Shown: positions 7,666 through 17,177, counted from the stretch's first letter. The stretch: DNA of 64,000 nt from Alphaproteobacteria bacterium (GCA_016869435.1 VGEB01000002.1:1-64000); one strand, 5' to 3'. The notes: a model not told the origin generated them from the sequence alone. Numbers and translations are program-made.

Positions 7666-8001
7666 ATGAGCGACGAGAACGACGAGGACGCCGAGCGCGC
7701 TGCGCTCAACGCGCGGCTCGAAAAGCTCAACGCGGCCTTGCGCAAGGTCGATGAAGAGCAGGCCGCCGAGGCGGCGCCGCCGCCAGAGCGCAAAGGCTTT
7801 ACGCGCGCCATGCGCGTGGGCCTCAACGCCTTCTCCGAATTCGTCGGGGCGGTGTTGGTCAGCGCGCTGATCGGCTGGCAGGTCGATAAGTGGCTCGGGA
7901 CAGCGCCGTGGCTTCTGGTCGTCATGCTGGGACTGGGCGTCGCGGCAGGATTTTGGAACGTCTATCGCGTGGCGAAGCCGAAAGGCCCCGGCGAAGACTA
8001 A
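7666..8001 (+). CDS. atpI: ATP synthase protein I
   Basis: A 111-residue AtpI-type protein. The charged N-terminal coil (residues ~1-45) is followed by two membrane helices, the first reading FSEFVGAVLVSALIGWQVDKWLG, typical of alphaproteobacterial AtpI. It helps assemble the c-ring or transport magnesium in other bacteria. ATG 7666 follows AGGCGGAGAG, a plausible ribosome site, and excludes 12 basic residues of the longer frame. It is the first gene of the F0 operon, 58 bases before atpB. Confidence 0.88.
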   Translation: MSDENDEDAERAALNARLEKLNAALRKVDEEQAAEAAPPPERKGFTRAMRVGLNAFSEFVGAVLVSALIGWQVDKWLGTAPWLLVVMLGLGVAAGFWNVYRVAKPKGPGED

Positions 8002-8059
8002 ACGAGAGGCGCGTTGCAGCGCTTGAAGCGGGGCCGGGCGGCGACGTCCGGAAAGAGCG

Positions 8060-8827
8060 ATGAATCCGGAAGAAGCAGCCGCCAAGCCCAATCCTATCGA
8101 GCAGTTCGAGCTGCATCGGCTGTGGCCTTTCGAGATCAACGGCGTCGAAACGTCCTTCACCAACGCCTCGCTGTTCATGCTGCTCGCCGCGCTCGGCGTC
8201 GTCGCGCTGATGATCCTTGCGACCTCAAAAAAGGCGATCGTGCCGGGCCGCGTGCAGGCGATGGCCGAGATGCTCTATGAATTCGTCGCCGGCATGGTGC
8301 GCCAGACCGCGGGAACTGAAGGGATGAAATTCTTCCCCTTCGTCTTCACGCTGTTCTCCTTCATCCTTATCGCCAATCTGATTGGTCTGGTTCCCTACAC
8401 CTATTCGGTGACGAGCCAGATCGTGGTCACTTTCGCCTTCGCGGCCGTGGTGATTTCGCTCGTCGTCATTTACGGCCTCTATCGCCACGGCTTCGGCTTC
8501 CTCAATCTGTTCGTGCCGCATGGCGTGCCGCTGCCCGTGCTCGTCGTGCTGGTGCCAATTGAGATCATCTCCTTCCTGTCGCGGCCGGTTTCGCTCTCGG
8601 TCCGTCTCTTCGCCAATATTCTTGCCGGCCACATCACCCTCGCCGTCTTTGGCGGCTTCGTGATGATGCTGCTCGGCGCCGGCGTCTGGGCGGCGCTCGC
8701 ACCGGTGCCGCTCCTCGCCATCGTCGCGCTTTATGCGCTCGAACTGCTCGTCGCCTGTCTGCAGGCCTTCGTCTTCAGCGTTCTCACATGCGTCTATCTG
8801 AACGACGCGATTCACCCGGGCCACTGA
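8060..8827 (+). CDS. atpB: F0F1 ATP synthase subunit a
   Basis: A 255-residue inner-membrane subunit that forms the proton half-channels against the c-ring. It shows the family block FLSRPVSLSVRLFANILAGH containing the essential Arg of the penultimate helix, and the C-terminal helix LELLVACLQAFVFSVLTCVYLNDAIH. The length is normal for alphaproteobacteria. It is followed by atpE after 45 bases including an AGGAGAAG ribosome site. Confidence 0.97.
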   Translation: MNPEEAAAKPNPIEQFELHRLWPFEINGVETSFTNASLFMLLAALGVVALMILATSKKAIVPGRVQAMAEMLYEFVAGMVRQTAGTEGMKFFPFVFTLFSFILIANLIGLVPYTYSVTSQIVVTFAFAAVVISLVVIYGLYRHGFGFLNLFVPHGVPLPVLVVLVPIEIISFLSRPVSLSVRLFANILAGHITLAVFGGFVMMLLGAGVWAALAPVPLLAIVALYALELLVACLQAFVFSVLTCVYLNDAIHPGH

Positions 8828-8872
8828 TAAACATCGAACAATAAACGTCGCCCCATCCACCAGGAGAAGAAC

Positions 8873-9094
8873 ATGTCAGAAATGCAACTCGTCGGCGCCG
8901 GACTCGCGGCGATCGGCACCGGCGCGGCGGCGATCGGCGTCGGGATCATCTTCGGCAATTTCGTCAACGGCGCGCTGCGCAACCCGTCGGCGGCCGCTTC
9001 TCAGTTCACCAACGCCATCATCGGCGCGGCGCTTGCCGAAGGTTTGGGCATCTTCGCCTTTCTGATCGCGATCCTGCTGTTCCTGAAGCAGTGA
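8873..9094 (+). CDS. atpE: F0F1 ATP synthase subunit c
   Basis: A 73-residue proteolipid made of two hydrophobic helices and a polar loop (ALRNPSA). The proton-carrying carboxylate is Glu56 within [11 protein letters not shown]. Glycine-rich helix 1 ([16 protein letters not shown]) matches c-ring packing. Several copies form the rotor ring. A strong stem-loop with a T-run follows at once (9101-9130), consistent with higher expression of c than of b and b'. Confidence 0.97.
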   Translation: MSEMQLVGAGLAAIGTGAAAIGVGIIFGNFVNGALRNPSAAASQFTNAIIGAALAEGLGIFAFLIAILLFLKQ

Positions 9095-9100
9095 CGTTTC

Positions 9101-9130
9101 GCGTCCGGCCTTGCGGCCGGACGCTTTTTT
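9101..9130 (+). terminator. Stem-loop with T-run between atpE and atpF'
   Basis: A perfect 10-bp GC-rich stem (GCGTCCGGCC 9101-9110 / GGCCGGACGC 9115-9124) with a TTGC loop is followed by six T. It lies inside an operon, so it most likely acts as a partial terminator or 3'-end stabiliser that raises c-subunit mRNA relative to the distal genes. Confidence 0.8.
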
Positions 9131-9184
9131 CGAGCGCTTGCGCGCCGCGCGAGGGTCGTGCGGCCAGTCCCGAGACTTGGAGCC

Positions 9185-9784
9185 ATGTCGATGGCGATCA
9201 TTTCTTCCGCTTTCGCCGCCGAGGGCGAGCAGACGACGCATGAGTCCGTCGGCGTCGGCGAGGCGCATCACGAGGGCGCCTTTCCGCCCTTCCAGACTGA
9301 AAATTTCGCGCCGCAGATTTTCTGGCTCGTCATCATTTTCGGGCTGCTCTACGTGCTGATGTCGCGCATCGCGCTGCCGCGCGTCGGCGGCATCATCGAG
9401 AACCGTGGCGCGAAGATCGCGTCAGATCTCGGCGCCGCGCGCGACATGCAGTCGAAGGCGCAGGCCGCCGCCGCGGCGAATGACGAAAATCTTCGCCGCC
9501 GCCGCGAGGAGGCGCAGGCCATCGGCCGCGAGGCGCAGAACAAGATCGCCGCTGAAACCGCGAGGCAGCGCGCGCTCGCCGAATCGCAAGCGGCGGAGAA
9601 AATTCGCGCCGCCGACGAGCGCATCGCCAGCGCAAAGACGACGGCTCTCGCCAATGTCGAGCAGATCGCCGTCGACGCCGCCGCCGCGATCGTCGAAAAG
9701 CTCACCGGCGCAAAAATTGATCAATCCGCGCTCGCCAAGGAGCACGCGTCGTCGACCGCCAAGGAGACGCTCAATGCATTTTGA
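9185..9784 (+). CDS. atpG: F0F1 ATP synthase subunit b'
   Basis: About 199 residues. One membrane helix (IFWLVIIFGLLYVLMSRIALP, near residues 42-63) is followed by a long Ala/Glu/Arg-rich coiled coil, the peripheral-stalk architecture of b'. The N-terminal extension before the helix is characteristic of the b' form in alphaproteobacteria. ATG 9185 was preferred over an upstream in-frame ATG at 9158. The stop overlaps the start of atpF by 11 bases. In this group the gene is named atpG or atpF'. Confidence 0.9.
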   Translation: MSMAIISSAFAAEGEQTTHESVGVGEAHHEGAFPPFQTENFAPQIFWLVIIFGLLYVLMSRIALPRVGGIIENRGAKIASDLGAARDMQSKAQAAAAANDENLRRRREEAQAIGREAQNKIAAETARQRALAESQAAEKIRAADERIASAKTTALANVEQIAVDAAAAIVEKLTGAKIDQSALAKEHASSTAKETLNAF

Positions 9785-10253
9785 CGCGGAATTCTACGTC
9801 GCCGTCGGCTTTACGATCTTCCTGCTCTTGATGCTTTGGGTCGGCGCTCATTCGAAGTTCGCCGCCCTCATCGACGCGCGCATCAACCGCATCAAGGGCG
9901 AACTCGCCGAAGCCGAGCGGCTGCGCCACGAGGCCGAGGCGCTCCTCGCCTCCTTCGAGAACAAGCGGGCCGAAGCGGAAGCCGAGGCCAAGGCCATCGT
10001 TGCGCAGGCGAAGGAGGAGGCGGAAATGGTCGCCGCCGAGGGCCGCCGCCGGCTCGATGAGTTCATGGCGCGCAGCGTCAGGCAGGTCGAGCAGAAGATC
10101 GCTCAGGCGGAGGCCCAGGCCTCAGCCGAGGTGCGCGCCGCCGCGGCCGACGCCGCCGTCAAGATCGCCGAGCGCGCGCTCTCGAGCGGCGTCGCCGCCG
10201 GCAAGGATTTCGTCGCCGACGGCATCAAGGAATTGAAGTCTCTCGCCCACTAA
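9774..10253 (+). CDS. atpF: F0F1 ATP synthase subunit b
   Basis: A 159-residue protein with an N-terminal membrane helix (FYVAVGFTIFLLLMLWVGAH) followed by a coiled coil (ARINRIKGELAEAERLRHEA onward). It pairs with b' to form the peripheral stalk. Translation is coupled to atpF' by an 11-base overlap. The F0 operon ends here. F1 genes are not in the window, matching the split atp arrangement of alphaproteobacteria. Confidence 0.95.
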   Translation: MHFDAEFYVAVGFTIFLLLMLWVGAHSKFAALIDARINRIKGELAEAERLRHEAEALLASFENKRAEAEAEAKAIVAQAKEEAEMVAAEGRRRLDEFMARSVRQVEQKIAQAEAQASAEVRAAAADAAVKIAERALSSGVAAGKDFVADGIKELKSLAH

Positions 10254-10269
10254 TCCATTGCGGCGCAAT

Positions 10270-10923
10270 CTAGCCGCCGCGGCGCTTTTTCTCGATGCCG
10301 GGCTTTTCGGCGCCCTGCGTGAAGCCGACGAGAATCTCGTAATCGTCCTGCGCGCGCGGGCTCATCATCGGTACGGTGATCGGGTCGGCGATCACCTGAA
10401 ATTCGCCGCGCGTTCCGCCTTTGGGGATCGACGCGCTGACGCGATAAATCTTCGAGGCGACGACCGTATCGTCTTTCTGACGGCGAATCGCCACCCGCAA
10501 ATTTGCGCCAAAGACGCCGGGCTGGCCCGCCGCCCCGAGCACGGCTGAACCTTCGATTCCCACTCTGATCGTCAGACCGTCGCTGTCGATGATGCATTGG
10601 CGCGCCGTTTCGCCGAGCGAAAGCTGGTAGCGCACATTGGCGCTGTCGGCGTCGGCCGGCGAACGTAACATCGCTGCGCCGCTGTCGACGAAAATTTGAG
10701 GACAGTCGGGCGTGGCGCCGGCGGGGGGCGGTTCGCCCTCTTTCTGTTCGCCGCCGAAAATGCTCGGCACGCGAAGCTTAGGCAGTTCGAACGCCGCGAC
10801 AGCGACGGGGGTAAGCGCAACAGATGTCGAAAGCGCAATGGCCAGGCCCTTGCGGTAGTCAAACTTCCTGGACAGGCGTCTCGGGCCACTGACGGCAATG
10901 TTACGGCAGCTTTGCGAATCCAT
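10270..10923 (-). CDS. Exported hypothetical protein
   Basis: A 217-residue protein with a late N-terminal hydrophobic segment (residues ~27-44, LAIALSTSVALTPVAVAAF) that could be a signal peptide or anchor. The mature part has two cysteines (PDCPQ and RQCII) and a beta-rich region. Similar proteins are common in Hyphomicrobiales, with no defined function. Its start overlaps the stop of the ialB-like gene by 23 bases, so the two form an operon, and it converges on atpF with a 16-base gap. Confidence 0.7.
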   Translation of the reverse strand: MDSQSCRNIAVSGPRRLSRKFDYRKGLAIALSTSVALTPVAVAAFELPKLRVPSIFGGEQKEGEPPPAGATPDCPQIFVDSGAAMLRSPADADSANVRYQLSLGETARQCIIDSDGLTIRVGIEGSAVLGAAGQPGVFGANLRVAIRRQKDDTVVASKIYRVSASIPKGGTRGEFQVIADPITVPMMSPRAQDDYEILVGFTQGAEKPGIEKKRRGG

Positions 10924-11437
10924 CCTTGAATCCCTGCAGAGTCAGCGGCAGGCCGATGCCTTCGTTCGGAACCTGATAGATGATGAACGTGGCGATCTTG
11001 CCGCTCTTAAACTGGTCGATCAGCTTGTCGTCCATCGTGACATCCGCGATGCAGCCGGTCGGCAGGCATTTGACGAAGCCGGCGCGGCCGATGTCGGTCT
11101 GGTCGATTTTCAGGCCCAGTCCATTAGGCAGAAGCACGCCCAGCGGCGCGATGACGCGCAGCAGCCGGCTTTTGCCGTCGCTCGTCTTCAGCACCTGGAT
11201 GGCGAGATAGACATTGCTCTTGTCGTCGGCGACGACGCTTTGGATCAGCGCACATTGTTCGGTTGCGGCTCCGGCGGGCTTTTCGCAGCGCAATTCCCAA
11301 TCGCCGAATTTTCCTTTGACGGAGGCGCTTTGCGCATGCGTTGCGCTGTTTGCGAGGGCCAGCAAAATCGCCGCCGCCACCGCCGCGACCCGATGTCGCA
11401 ATAGGCGCCCGAATTTTGCGATGCGCGATGACTTCAT
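10901..11437 (-). CDS. Invasion-associated locus B (IalB) family protein
   Basis: A 178-residue periplasmic protein. After a signal peptide (residues ~1-35, cleavage near ATHAQS) comes the IalB pattern: FGDWELRCE, EQCALIQSV, PLGVLLPNGLGLKID and the disulfide pair in GFVKCLPTGCIADV. The family is widespread in alphaproteobacteria and not specific to pathogens; function outside Bartonella is unknown. ATG 11437 begins the signal peptide, and longer starts have no similarity. A TTGACA box on the minus strand at 11549-11554 may belong to its promoter. Confidence 0.85.
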   Translation of the reverse strand: MKSSRIAKFGRLLRHRVAAVAAAILLALANSATHAQSASVKGKFGDWELRCEKPAGAATEQCALIQSVVADDKSNVYLAIQVLKTSDGKSRLLRVIAPLGVLLPNGLGLKIDQTDIGRAGFVKCLPTGCIADVTMDDKLIDQFKSGKIATFIIYQVPNEGIGLPLTLQGFKDGFAKLP

Positions 11438-11760
11438 TCTGTCTCCCGGATAGATGGCGCGCCCGCTCCGATTCGCCTTCGCAGGGATTGTGGCCGGTCG
11501 CCGCGGGTCGCCGGCGCGACCGCCGTTGCCTATCAAATGCACTCTGACTGTCAAGTTCTTAGACGCGCTCGCCGCATTGTTTGGCAAGGGCTTCGGCGCG
11601 ACGATTTGTCTGCAAAATAGGGCGTTGCAAACAATTGCGCATGGCTGCGGTTTGTGATTGAACCGGCCGACTACCGAGCGGGGCGGGGTTTGGGCGGGCC
11701 GCGCACGGAAATCGCAAGAAGAACAATGAATGCTGGCGACGGGTTCGAAAGAAGGCGACT
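11438..11760. other. Divergent intergenic region between the ialB-like gene and coxB
   Basis: This 323-base stretch has no convincing gene. On the minus strand TTGACA (11549-11554) and TAGGCA (11527-11532) are 16 bases apart and could start the ialB-like gene. The promoter for the cox operon should lie in 11560-11740, but I see no clear consensus. Confidence 0.4.
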
Positions 11761-11763
11761 TTG

Positions 11764-12627
11764 ATGTTTAACGTCAATCGACAGATGCTGACGCGCGGCG
11801 CCTTGGCGGCCGCCGTGGCGGTTCCCACGATTTTGTGCGCCGGCGTCGCACTCGCTCAAGCTGAAGGACAGCCCGTCCCAGGCGGCTTGGGCCTCCCGAA
11901 TATGGTCACGCCAGTCGGTCTGGCGACTCAGCAGTTGTACAACATGGTGCTGATGCCGATCATTTCGTTCATCGCGCTGTTCGTTCTGGGATTGCTGATC
12001 TACGTCTGCTATCGCTTCAATGAGCAGGCAAACCCGGTTCCGTCGAAGCTGACGCACAATACGCCGCTTGAGATCATTTGGACCCTCATTCCGGTCCTGA
12101 TTCTGCTGTTCATCTCCGTCCCGTCGTTGCGGCTGCTGGCGCAGCAGGTCGAGGTGCCGGAGGCGTCGGTCACGATCAAAGTGACCGGGAACCAGTGGTA
12201 TTGGTCGTATAAATATCCGGAGGACCAGGGCGGCGGTTTCGGCTTTGATCAGATGCTCAAGCCCGAATCCGAACTCCAGCCTGGCGACCTTCGTCTGCTG
12301 ACGGTCGACAATGAAGCCCTGGTGCCCGTCAATGAAGTCATCGCCGTCCACCTCACGTCAAATGACGTCATCCACGCGTTTGGCGTTCCGTCGTTTGGCG
12401 TTCGCATGGATGCGATCCCCGGCCGATTGAACCAGACATGGTTCAAGGTCGAGAAGGAGGGCGTCTATTACGGTCAGTGCTTCTTCATCTGCGGCAAGGA
12501 CCACGCTTATATGCCGATCGTAATCCGTGCGGTCAGTCGCGAAAAATACAATGAGTGGCTTGCGCAGGCGAAGCAGAAGTTTGCCCGAGCCGACTCGCGC
12601 GTGCGGGTCGCCGCCGATAGCCGCTGA
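11764..12627 (+). CDS. coxB: Cytochrome c oxidase subunit II
   Basis: About 287 residues. A signal peptide (cleavage near ALAQ) and two membrane helices precede the periplasmic cupredoxin domain that carries the dinuclear CuA centre. Visible ligands are the His in NDVIHAFGVP and the loop GQCFFICGKDHAYMP with its two Cys, His and Met. The usual Glu of the C-x-E-x-C loop, which gives a backbone ligand, is Phe here. The aromatic electron-entry patch NQWYWSYKYP is present. It is the first gene of the aa3 oxidase operon. ATG 11764 begins MFNVNRQ after GAAGGCGA. Confidence 0.95.
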   Translation: MFNVNRQMLTRGALAAAVAVPTILCAGVALAQAEGQPVPGGLGLPNMVTPVGLATQQLYNMVLMPIISFIALFVLGLLIYVCYRFNEQANPVPSKLTHNTPLEIIWTLIPVLILLFISVPSLRLLAQQVEVPEASVTIKVTGNQWYWSYKYPEDQGGGFGFDQMLKPESELQPGDLRLLTVDNEALVPVNEVIAVHLTSNDVIHAFGVPSFGVRMDAIPGRLNQTWFKVEKEGVYYGQCFFICGKDHAYMPIVIRAVSREKYNEWLAQAKQKFARADSRVRVAADSR

Positions 12628-12677
12628 AAAGCCGCTGAAACGAGACGCAACTGAACACACTAGTCTTTCTAAGGAAT

Positions 12678-14345
12678 ATGACGATGGCGAGTTCGACGAT
12701 GGCCGGGGCGCATGATCATCCGAGGGGTTTGCGCCGCTTCCTATTCTCCACCAATCACAAGGACATCGGCACGCTCTACATCATTCTCGGCTCGATTGGC
12801 GGCGTCATCGGCTTCCTGCTGTCGCTCGCCATGAGGCTCGAACTCGCCTATCCGGGCGTGCAGATCTTTCCGGGGCTTGCCGAATTCCTGAATGGCGCCG
12901 ATCCAGCGATGGCGCTGGACGCTGGCAAGAATCTCTACAACGTGTTCATCACGGTGCATGGCGTGCTCATGATCTTCTTCATGGCTATGCCAATTCTTAT
13001 CGGTGGCTTCGGCAATTGGTTCGTGCCGATCATGATCGGCGCGCCGGATATGGCCTTCCCGCGCCTCAACAATATCTCCTTCTGGCTGCTGGTCGCCTCG
13101 CTGGTGCTCGCCGTCATTTCGATGTTCGTCGACGGGGCGCCGGGCATGAAGGGCTTTGGCGGCGGCTGGACGTTCTATCCGCCGCTTTCGTCGAACACCG
13201 GCACGCCAGGCCCGGCGATGGATTTCGTGATTCTGGCGCTGCATCTCGCCGGCGCTTCATCGATCCTGGGAGCGATCAACTTCATCACGACGATCTTCAA
13301 CATGCGCGCTCCCGGCATGACGCTGCACAAGATGCCATTGTTCGTATGGTCGATCCTCGTGACCGCCTTCCTTCTGCTGCTCGTGCTGCCGGTGCTCGCG
13401 GGCTGCGTGACGATGCTACTGACCGACCGCAATTTCGGCACAATGTTCTATGACCCGGCGGGCGGCGGCGATCCGCTGCTGTTCCAGCATCTGCTATGGT
13501 TCTTCGGCCATCCGGAAGTCTATATCGTCATTCTTCCGGGCTTCGGCATCATCAGCCAGATCGTGTCGACTTTCTCAAAGAAACCGGTGTTCGGCTATCT
13601 CGGCATGGCCTACGCCATGGTCTGCATTGGCGTGCTCGGCAGCATCGTGTGGGCGCACCACATGTATACGGTCGGCATGTCGCTCAACGCCCAGCGCTAC
13701 TTCACGCTGGCGACGATGGTGATCGCGGTGCCGACCGGCATCAAAATCTTCTCCTGGATCGCGACGATGTGGGGCGGATCGCTCTCGTTCCGCGCGCCGA
13801 TGGTCTGGGCGATCGGCTTCATCTTCGTGTTCACGATGGGCGGCATCACCGGCGTCGTGCTGGCCAACGCCAGCGCCGACAAGCAGTTCCATGAGGGCTA
13901 TTATGTCGTCGCGCACTTCCACTACACGCTGTCGCTCGGCGCGGTCTTCGCGCTCTATGCGGGGTTCTATTACTGGTTCCCCAAAATGAGCGGCTACATG
14001 TATTCGGAGACCTTGGCGAAGGCGAACTTCTGGCTGCTGTTCATCGGCGTCAACGTCGTCTTCTTTCCGCAGCACTTCCTGGGGCTGGGAGGCATGCCGC
14101 GCCGCTACATCGACTATCCCGACGCTTACGCGCTGTGGAATCTGGTGTCGTCGTTCGGCATGATTTTCGTCACGCTCTCGCTGGTCGTCTGGTTCTACGT
14201 GATCATCGACGCCTTCCTGAAGAAGCGGCTGGCCGGCGCCAATCCTTGGGGCGTTGGCGCGACGACGTTGGAGTGGACTCTGTCCTCCCCGCCGCCGTTC
14301 CATCAATTCGAGGTGCTGCCGCGCATCAGCGGGTCGGGCCGGTGA
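12678..14345 (+). CDS. coxA: Cytochrome c oxidase subunit I (aa3 type)
   Basis: A 555-residue, 12-helix catalytic subunit that reduces oxygen to water and pumps protons. It shows the low-spin heme ligand region ([13 protein letters not shown]), the cross-linked His-Tyr motif in [13 protein letters not shown], the CuB histidines in [10 protein letters not shown] and the heme ligands in VAHFHYTLS. The Glu of the D-channel lies in HPEVY. The C-terminus ends with the usual [13 protein letters not shown] block. It is 50 bases after coxB, with an AAGGAA site before the start. Confidence 0.98.
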   Translation: MTMASSTMAGAHDHPRGLRRFLFSTNHKDIGTLYIILGSIGGVIGFLLSLAMRLELAYPGVQIFPGLAEFLNGADPAMALDAGKNLYNVFITVHGVLMIFFMAMPILIGGFGNWFVPIMIGAPDMAFPRLNNISFWLLVASLVLAVISMFVDGAPGMKGFGGGWTFYPPLSSNTGTPGPAMDFVILALHLAGASSILGAINFITTIFNMRAPGMTLHKMPLFVWSILVTAFLLLLVLPVLAGCVTMLLTDRNFGTMFYDPAGGGDPLLFQHLLWFFGHPEVYIVILPGFGIISQIVSTFSKKPVFGYLGMAYAMVCIGVLGSIVWAHHMYTVGMSLNAQRYFTLATMVIAVPTGIKIFSWIATMWGGSLSFRAPMVWAIGFIFVFTMGGITGVVLANASADKQFHEGYYVVAHFHYTLSLGAVFALYAGFYYWFPKMSGYMYSETLAKANFWLLFIGVNVVFFPQHFLGLGGMPRRYIDYPDAYALWNLVSSFGMIFVTLSLVVWFYVIIDAFLKKRLAGANPWGVGATTLEWTLSSPPPFHQFEVLPRISGSGR

Positions 14346-14451
14346 AGGAACCAGACGCCGGCGTGAGAGAATTTGCGCCGGCGCTGCATGCCGGCGCGCG
14401 ATGATGCGGGCGCTGCGCCGGTCTCAGACGACAGGTACAGAGTGAAACGCC

Positions 14452-15384
14452 ATGAGCGACGCATCCTATCTGCATGAGGAACAGGCGCCACGCATTTCGG
14501 TCGCGTCGCCTTCGGACTATTTCGCGCTTCTCAAGCCGCGCGTGATGTCGCTTGTGGTGTTCACCGCGCTCGCCGGCTTGTTGCTCGCGCCCGCGCCGCC
14601 GCATCCGTTGATCGGCTTCGCCTCGCTCCTTGCGATCGCCGCCGGCGCCGGCGCTTCCGGCGCGCTCAACATGTGGTACGACGCCGACATCGATGCGCTC
14701 ATGACGCGCACGCGCAAGCGTCCGATCCCCGCCGGACGGCTCGATCCCGAGTCGGCGCTCTCCTTCGGCCTCGTTCTGGCGACGCTCTCGGTCTTCACGC
14801 TCGGCTATGTCGCGAACTGGTTTGCGGCTGCGCTGCTCGCCTTCACCATCTTCTTCTATGTGGCGGTCTATACGATGTGGCTGAAGCGCTGGACGCCGAT
14901 GAACATCGTCATCGGCGGCGCCGCCGGCGCGCTTCCGCCGATGGTCGGCTACGCCGCCGCGACCGGCGAGATCAATCTCGCGAGCGTCGTGCTCTTTGCG
15001 ATCATCTTCATGTGGACGCCGCCGCATTTCTGGTCCCTCGCCTTGCTGAAAAGCGAGGAATATGGCCGCGCCGGCGTGCCGATGCTGCCCAATGTCGCCG
15101 GCGAAGACCGCACCCGGCTCGAAATCCTGATCTATGCTCTGGCGCTCGCGCCGCTCGGCGTCGCGCCCTGGCTTCTGGGCTTCGCGTCGCTCGCCTACGG
15201 GCTCGCCTCGATCGGTTTTGGCGTTGCGCTCGTCGCCGCCGCCGCGGCGGTGTTCAGGAAGCGCGAAGGCGAAGCGGCCCGCGGCGCGGCGCGGCGGATG
15301 TTTCTGTTCTCGATCCTCTATTTGTTCGTGCTGTTCCTTGCGCTCGTCGTTGAGCAGACGGCGCATATTTTCGAGCTGATCTAG
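14452..15384 (+). CDS. ctaB: Protoheme IX farnesyltransferase
   Basis: A 310-residue UbiA-family membrane enzyme that makes heme O from protoheme, the precursor of heme A. The first Asp-rich motif appears as [20 protein letters not shown] and the second region as [17 protein letters not shown]. Eight to nine helices are visible. It sits between coxA and the assembly gene ctaG, the standard alphaproteobacterial order. Confidence 0.96.
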   Translation: MSDASYLHEEQAPRISVASPSDYFALLKPRVMSLVVFTALAGLLLAPAPPHPLIGFASLLAIAAGAGASGALNMWYDADIDALMTRTRKRPIPAGRLDPESALSFGLVLATLSVFTLGYVANWFAAALLAFTIFFYVAVYTMWLKRWTPMNIVIGGAAGALPPMVGYAAATGEINLASVVLFAIIFMWTPPHFWSLALLKSEEYGRAGVPMLPNVAGEDRTRLEILIYALALAPLGVAPWLLGFASLAYGLASIGFGVALVAAAAAVFRKREGEAARGAARRMFLFSILYLFVLFLALVVEQTAHIFELI

Positions 15385-15396
15385 GCGGCTAAGCGA

Positions 15397-15606
15397 ATGG
15401 TGAACGAGATGACCGAGGCAAGCGACAAGATGAAGGACCGTGACGGCGCATTCAGCGGACCGGGCGTTGTCCTGACCAAAGAGCAGGCGCGCAGCCGCCG
15501 GCAGCGCAACATCGCCATCGGCGCTACGATCGGCCTTCTTGCCCTCCTGTTCTATGCCGTCACTATTGTGAAGTTCGGCGCGGCCATCATCAACCGGACG
15601 ATCTAA
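15397..15606 (+). CDS. coxF: CoxF-type small membrane protein
   Basis: A 69-residue protein with a charged N-terminus (LTKEQARSRRQRN) and one membrane helix (IAIGATIGLLALLFYAVTIV). Small proteins of this form lie between ctaB and ctaG in Hyphomicrobiales cox operons and are annotated CoxF. A role in oxidase assembly is presumed. Alternative in-frame starts exist at MTEAS and MKDRD. It ends 4 bases before ctaG. Confidence 0.8.
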   Translation: MVNEMTEASDKMKDRDGAFSGPGVVLTKEQARSRRQRNIAIGATIGLLALLFYAVTIVKFGAAIINRTI

Positions 15607-15610
15607 GGCC

Positions 15611-16207
15611 ATGAGCGCGCCCGCACCTCATTCGCGCACCCGGCCGCGGCTTATCGCTGCGGCGCTGGTCGTTGGCGCGACTGCGATGCTCGCTCTGTCT
15701 TTCGCTTCCGTTCCGCTGTACAGGGCCTTTTGCGCGGCGACGGGTTTCGGCGGCACGCCGAAGATCGATGTCGCCGCCGCGCCGACCACGCTCGGCGAAC
15801 GCGTGCTGACCGTGCGTTTCGACGCCAATGTCGCGCGCGATCTGCCGTGGCGCTTTGAGCCGGAGGTTGCGAAAGTGTCGCTTCGCACCGGCGAAACCAA
15901 GACCGTCTACTACAAGGTCGCCAATCTTTCCGATCGCGAGACGAGTGGCCAGGCGGTCTACAATATCGCGCCTGGCCAGGCGGGCGCCTTCTTCGTCAAA
16001 GTGGCCTGTTTCTGCTTCGAAGAGAAGCGGCTCGGTCCGCATGAGGCGGAGGATTGGCCGGTGGTGTTCTATCTGGATCCGGCGCTTGAACGCGAAGAAG
16101 GCATGCGCGGCGTTCGCGAGATCACGCTTTCCTATACGTTCTTCGCCATAAAGGACTCCGCTCCTTCGAAGACGAGCGAAACGACGACCGCAAGGCCGAA
16201 GAGCTGA
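15611..16207 (+). CDS. ctaG: Cytochrome c oxidase assembly protein CtaG/Cox11
   Basis: A 198-residue copper chaperone that delivers copper to the CuB site. A single N-terminal membrane helix precedes the periplasmic domain, which has the conserved CAATGFGGTP (the near-membrane Cys), then the copper-binding CFCFEEKRLGP and the C-terminal ITLSYTFF. Length and motifs are complete. Confidence 0.95.
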   Translation: MSAPAPHSRTRPRLIAAALVVGATAMLALSFASVPLYRAFCAATGFGGTPKIDVAAAPTTLGERVLTVRFDANVARDLPWRFEPEVAKVSLRTGETKTVYYKVANLSDRETSGQAVYNIAPGQAGAFFVKVACFCFEEKRLGPHEAEDWPVVFYLDPALEREEGMRGVREITLSYTFFAIKDSAPSKTSETTTARPKS

Positions 16208-16286
16208 CGCGCCGCGCGGCTTGGCGCGCGGCGAATCTTATGGGGAATGGCCGGGGACCGCCGGCCGATGGACGAGGAAGAGCAAG

Positions 16287-17177
16287 ATGGCGGACGGACA
16301 CGCGAAACCCGAACACGACTATCATCTGGTCGATCCGAGTCCGTGGCCAATCGTGGGCGCGACCGCCGCGCTGATCACGGCGATCGGCGCGGTCATGTGG
16401 ATGGCGCAGCACAAAGGCGCGCCGATCGGCGGCTTGAATTTCGGCGGGATCGTATTCTTCGTCGGCCTCGCCGGCGTATTGCTGGTGATGTACGCTTGGT
16501 GGAGCGACATCATCCATGAAGCGAGCGTCGGCGGATTTCACTCGCCGGTCGTGCGGCTGCATCACCGCTACGGGATGATCCTGTTTATTTTCTCGGAGGT
16601 GATGTTCTTCGTCGCCTGGTTCTGGGCGTTCTTCAATTCGGCGCTTTTCCCGGACGATGCGGCGCAGGTCCTGCGCACCGAATTGTTCCAGGGCGTCTGG
16701 CCGCCGAAGGGCGTCGAGGTTTTGAGTCCCTGGAAATTGCCGCTTCTAAATACGATCATTCTGCTCAGCTCCGGCGCGACTCTGACCTGGGCGCACCACG
16801 GGCTCTTGGAGAATAACCGCGACACGCTGAAGAAGGGTCTGATCGCGACGATCGCCCTGGGCCTGCTGTTCACGACAATCCAGGCCTATGAATATCTCCA
16901 CGCGCCCTTCGCCTTCGCCTTCGACCCGGCGAAGCCCGCGGCGACGAATTACGGCTCGACCTTCTTCATGGCCACGGGCTTCCATGGCTTCCATGTCATC
17001 GTCGGCACGATCTTTCTCCTCGTGTGCCTGCTGCGCGTCTTCAGGGGGGCCTTCACGCCTGACCAGCACCTAGGCTTCGAGTTCGCCGCCTGGTACTGGC
17101 ACTTCGTCGACGTCGTCTGGCTGTTTCTGTTCGCCTGCATCTATGTATGGGGGAACTGGGGCGGGGTCATGGAATAG
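16287..17177 (+). CDS. coxC: Cytochrome c oxidase subunit III
   Basis: A 296-residue, seven-helix subunit. It begins MADGHAKPEHDYHLVDPSPW as in rhizobial CoxC and carries the conserved HHRYGMILFIFSEVMFFVAWFWAFF (split over helix 3) and YWHFVDVVWLFLF near the end. I chose ATG 16287, preceded by GGAAGAG, over the longer frame from 16221. It stabilises the catalytic core and is followed by a terminator-like hairpin. Confidence 0.96.
   Translation: MADGHAKPEHDYHLVDPSPWPIVGATAALITAIGAVMWMAQHKGAPIGGLNFGGIVFFVGLAGVLLVMYAWWSDIIHEASVGGFHSPVVRLHHRYGMILFIFSEVMFFVAWFWAFFNSALFPDDAAQVLRTELFQGVWPPKGVEVLSPWKLPLLNTIILLSSGATLTWAHHGLLENNRDTLKKGLIATIALGLLFTTIQAYEYLHAPFAFAFDPAKPAATNYGSTFFMATGFHGFHVIVGTIFLLVCLLRVFRGAFTPDQHLGFEFAAWYWHFVDVVWLFLFACIYVWGNWGGVME

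Noticed and set aside
7432..8178. 248-codon minus-strand frame over the atpI-atpB start
   Set aside because: Antisense shadow of atpI; Arg/Ser-rich translation with no similarity.
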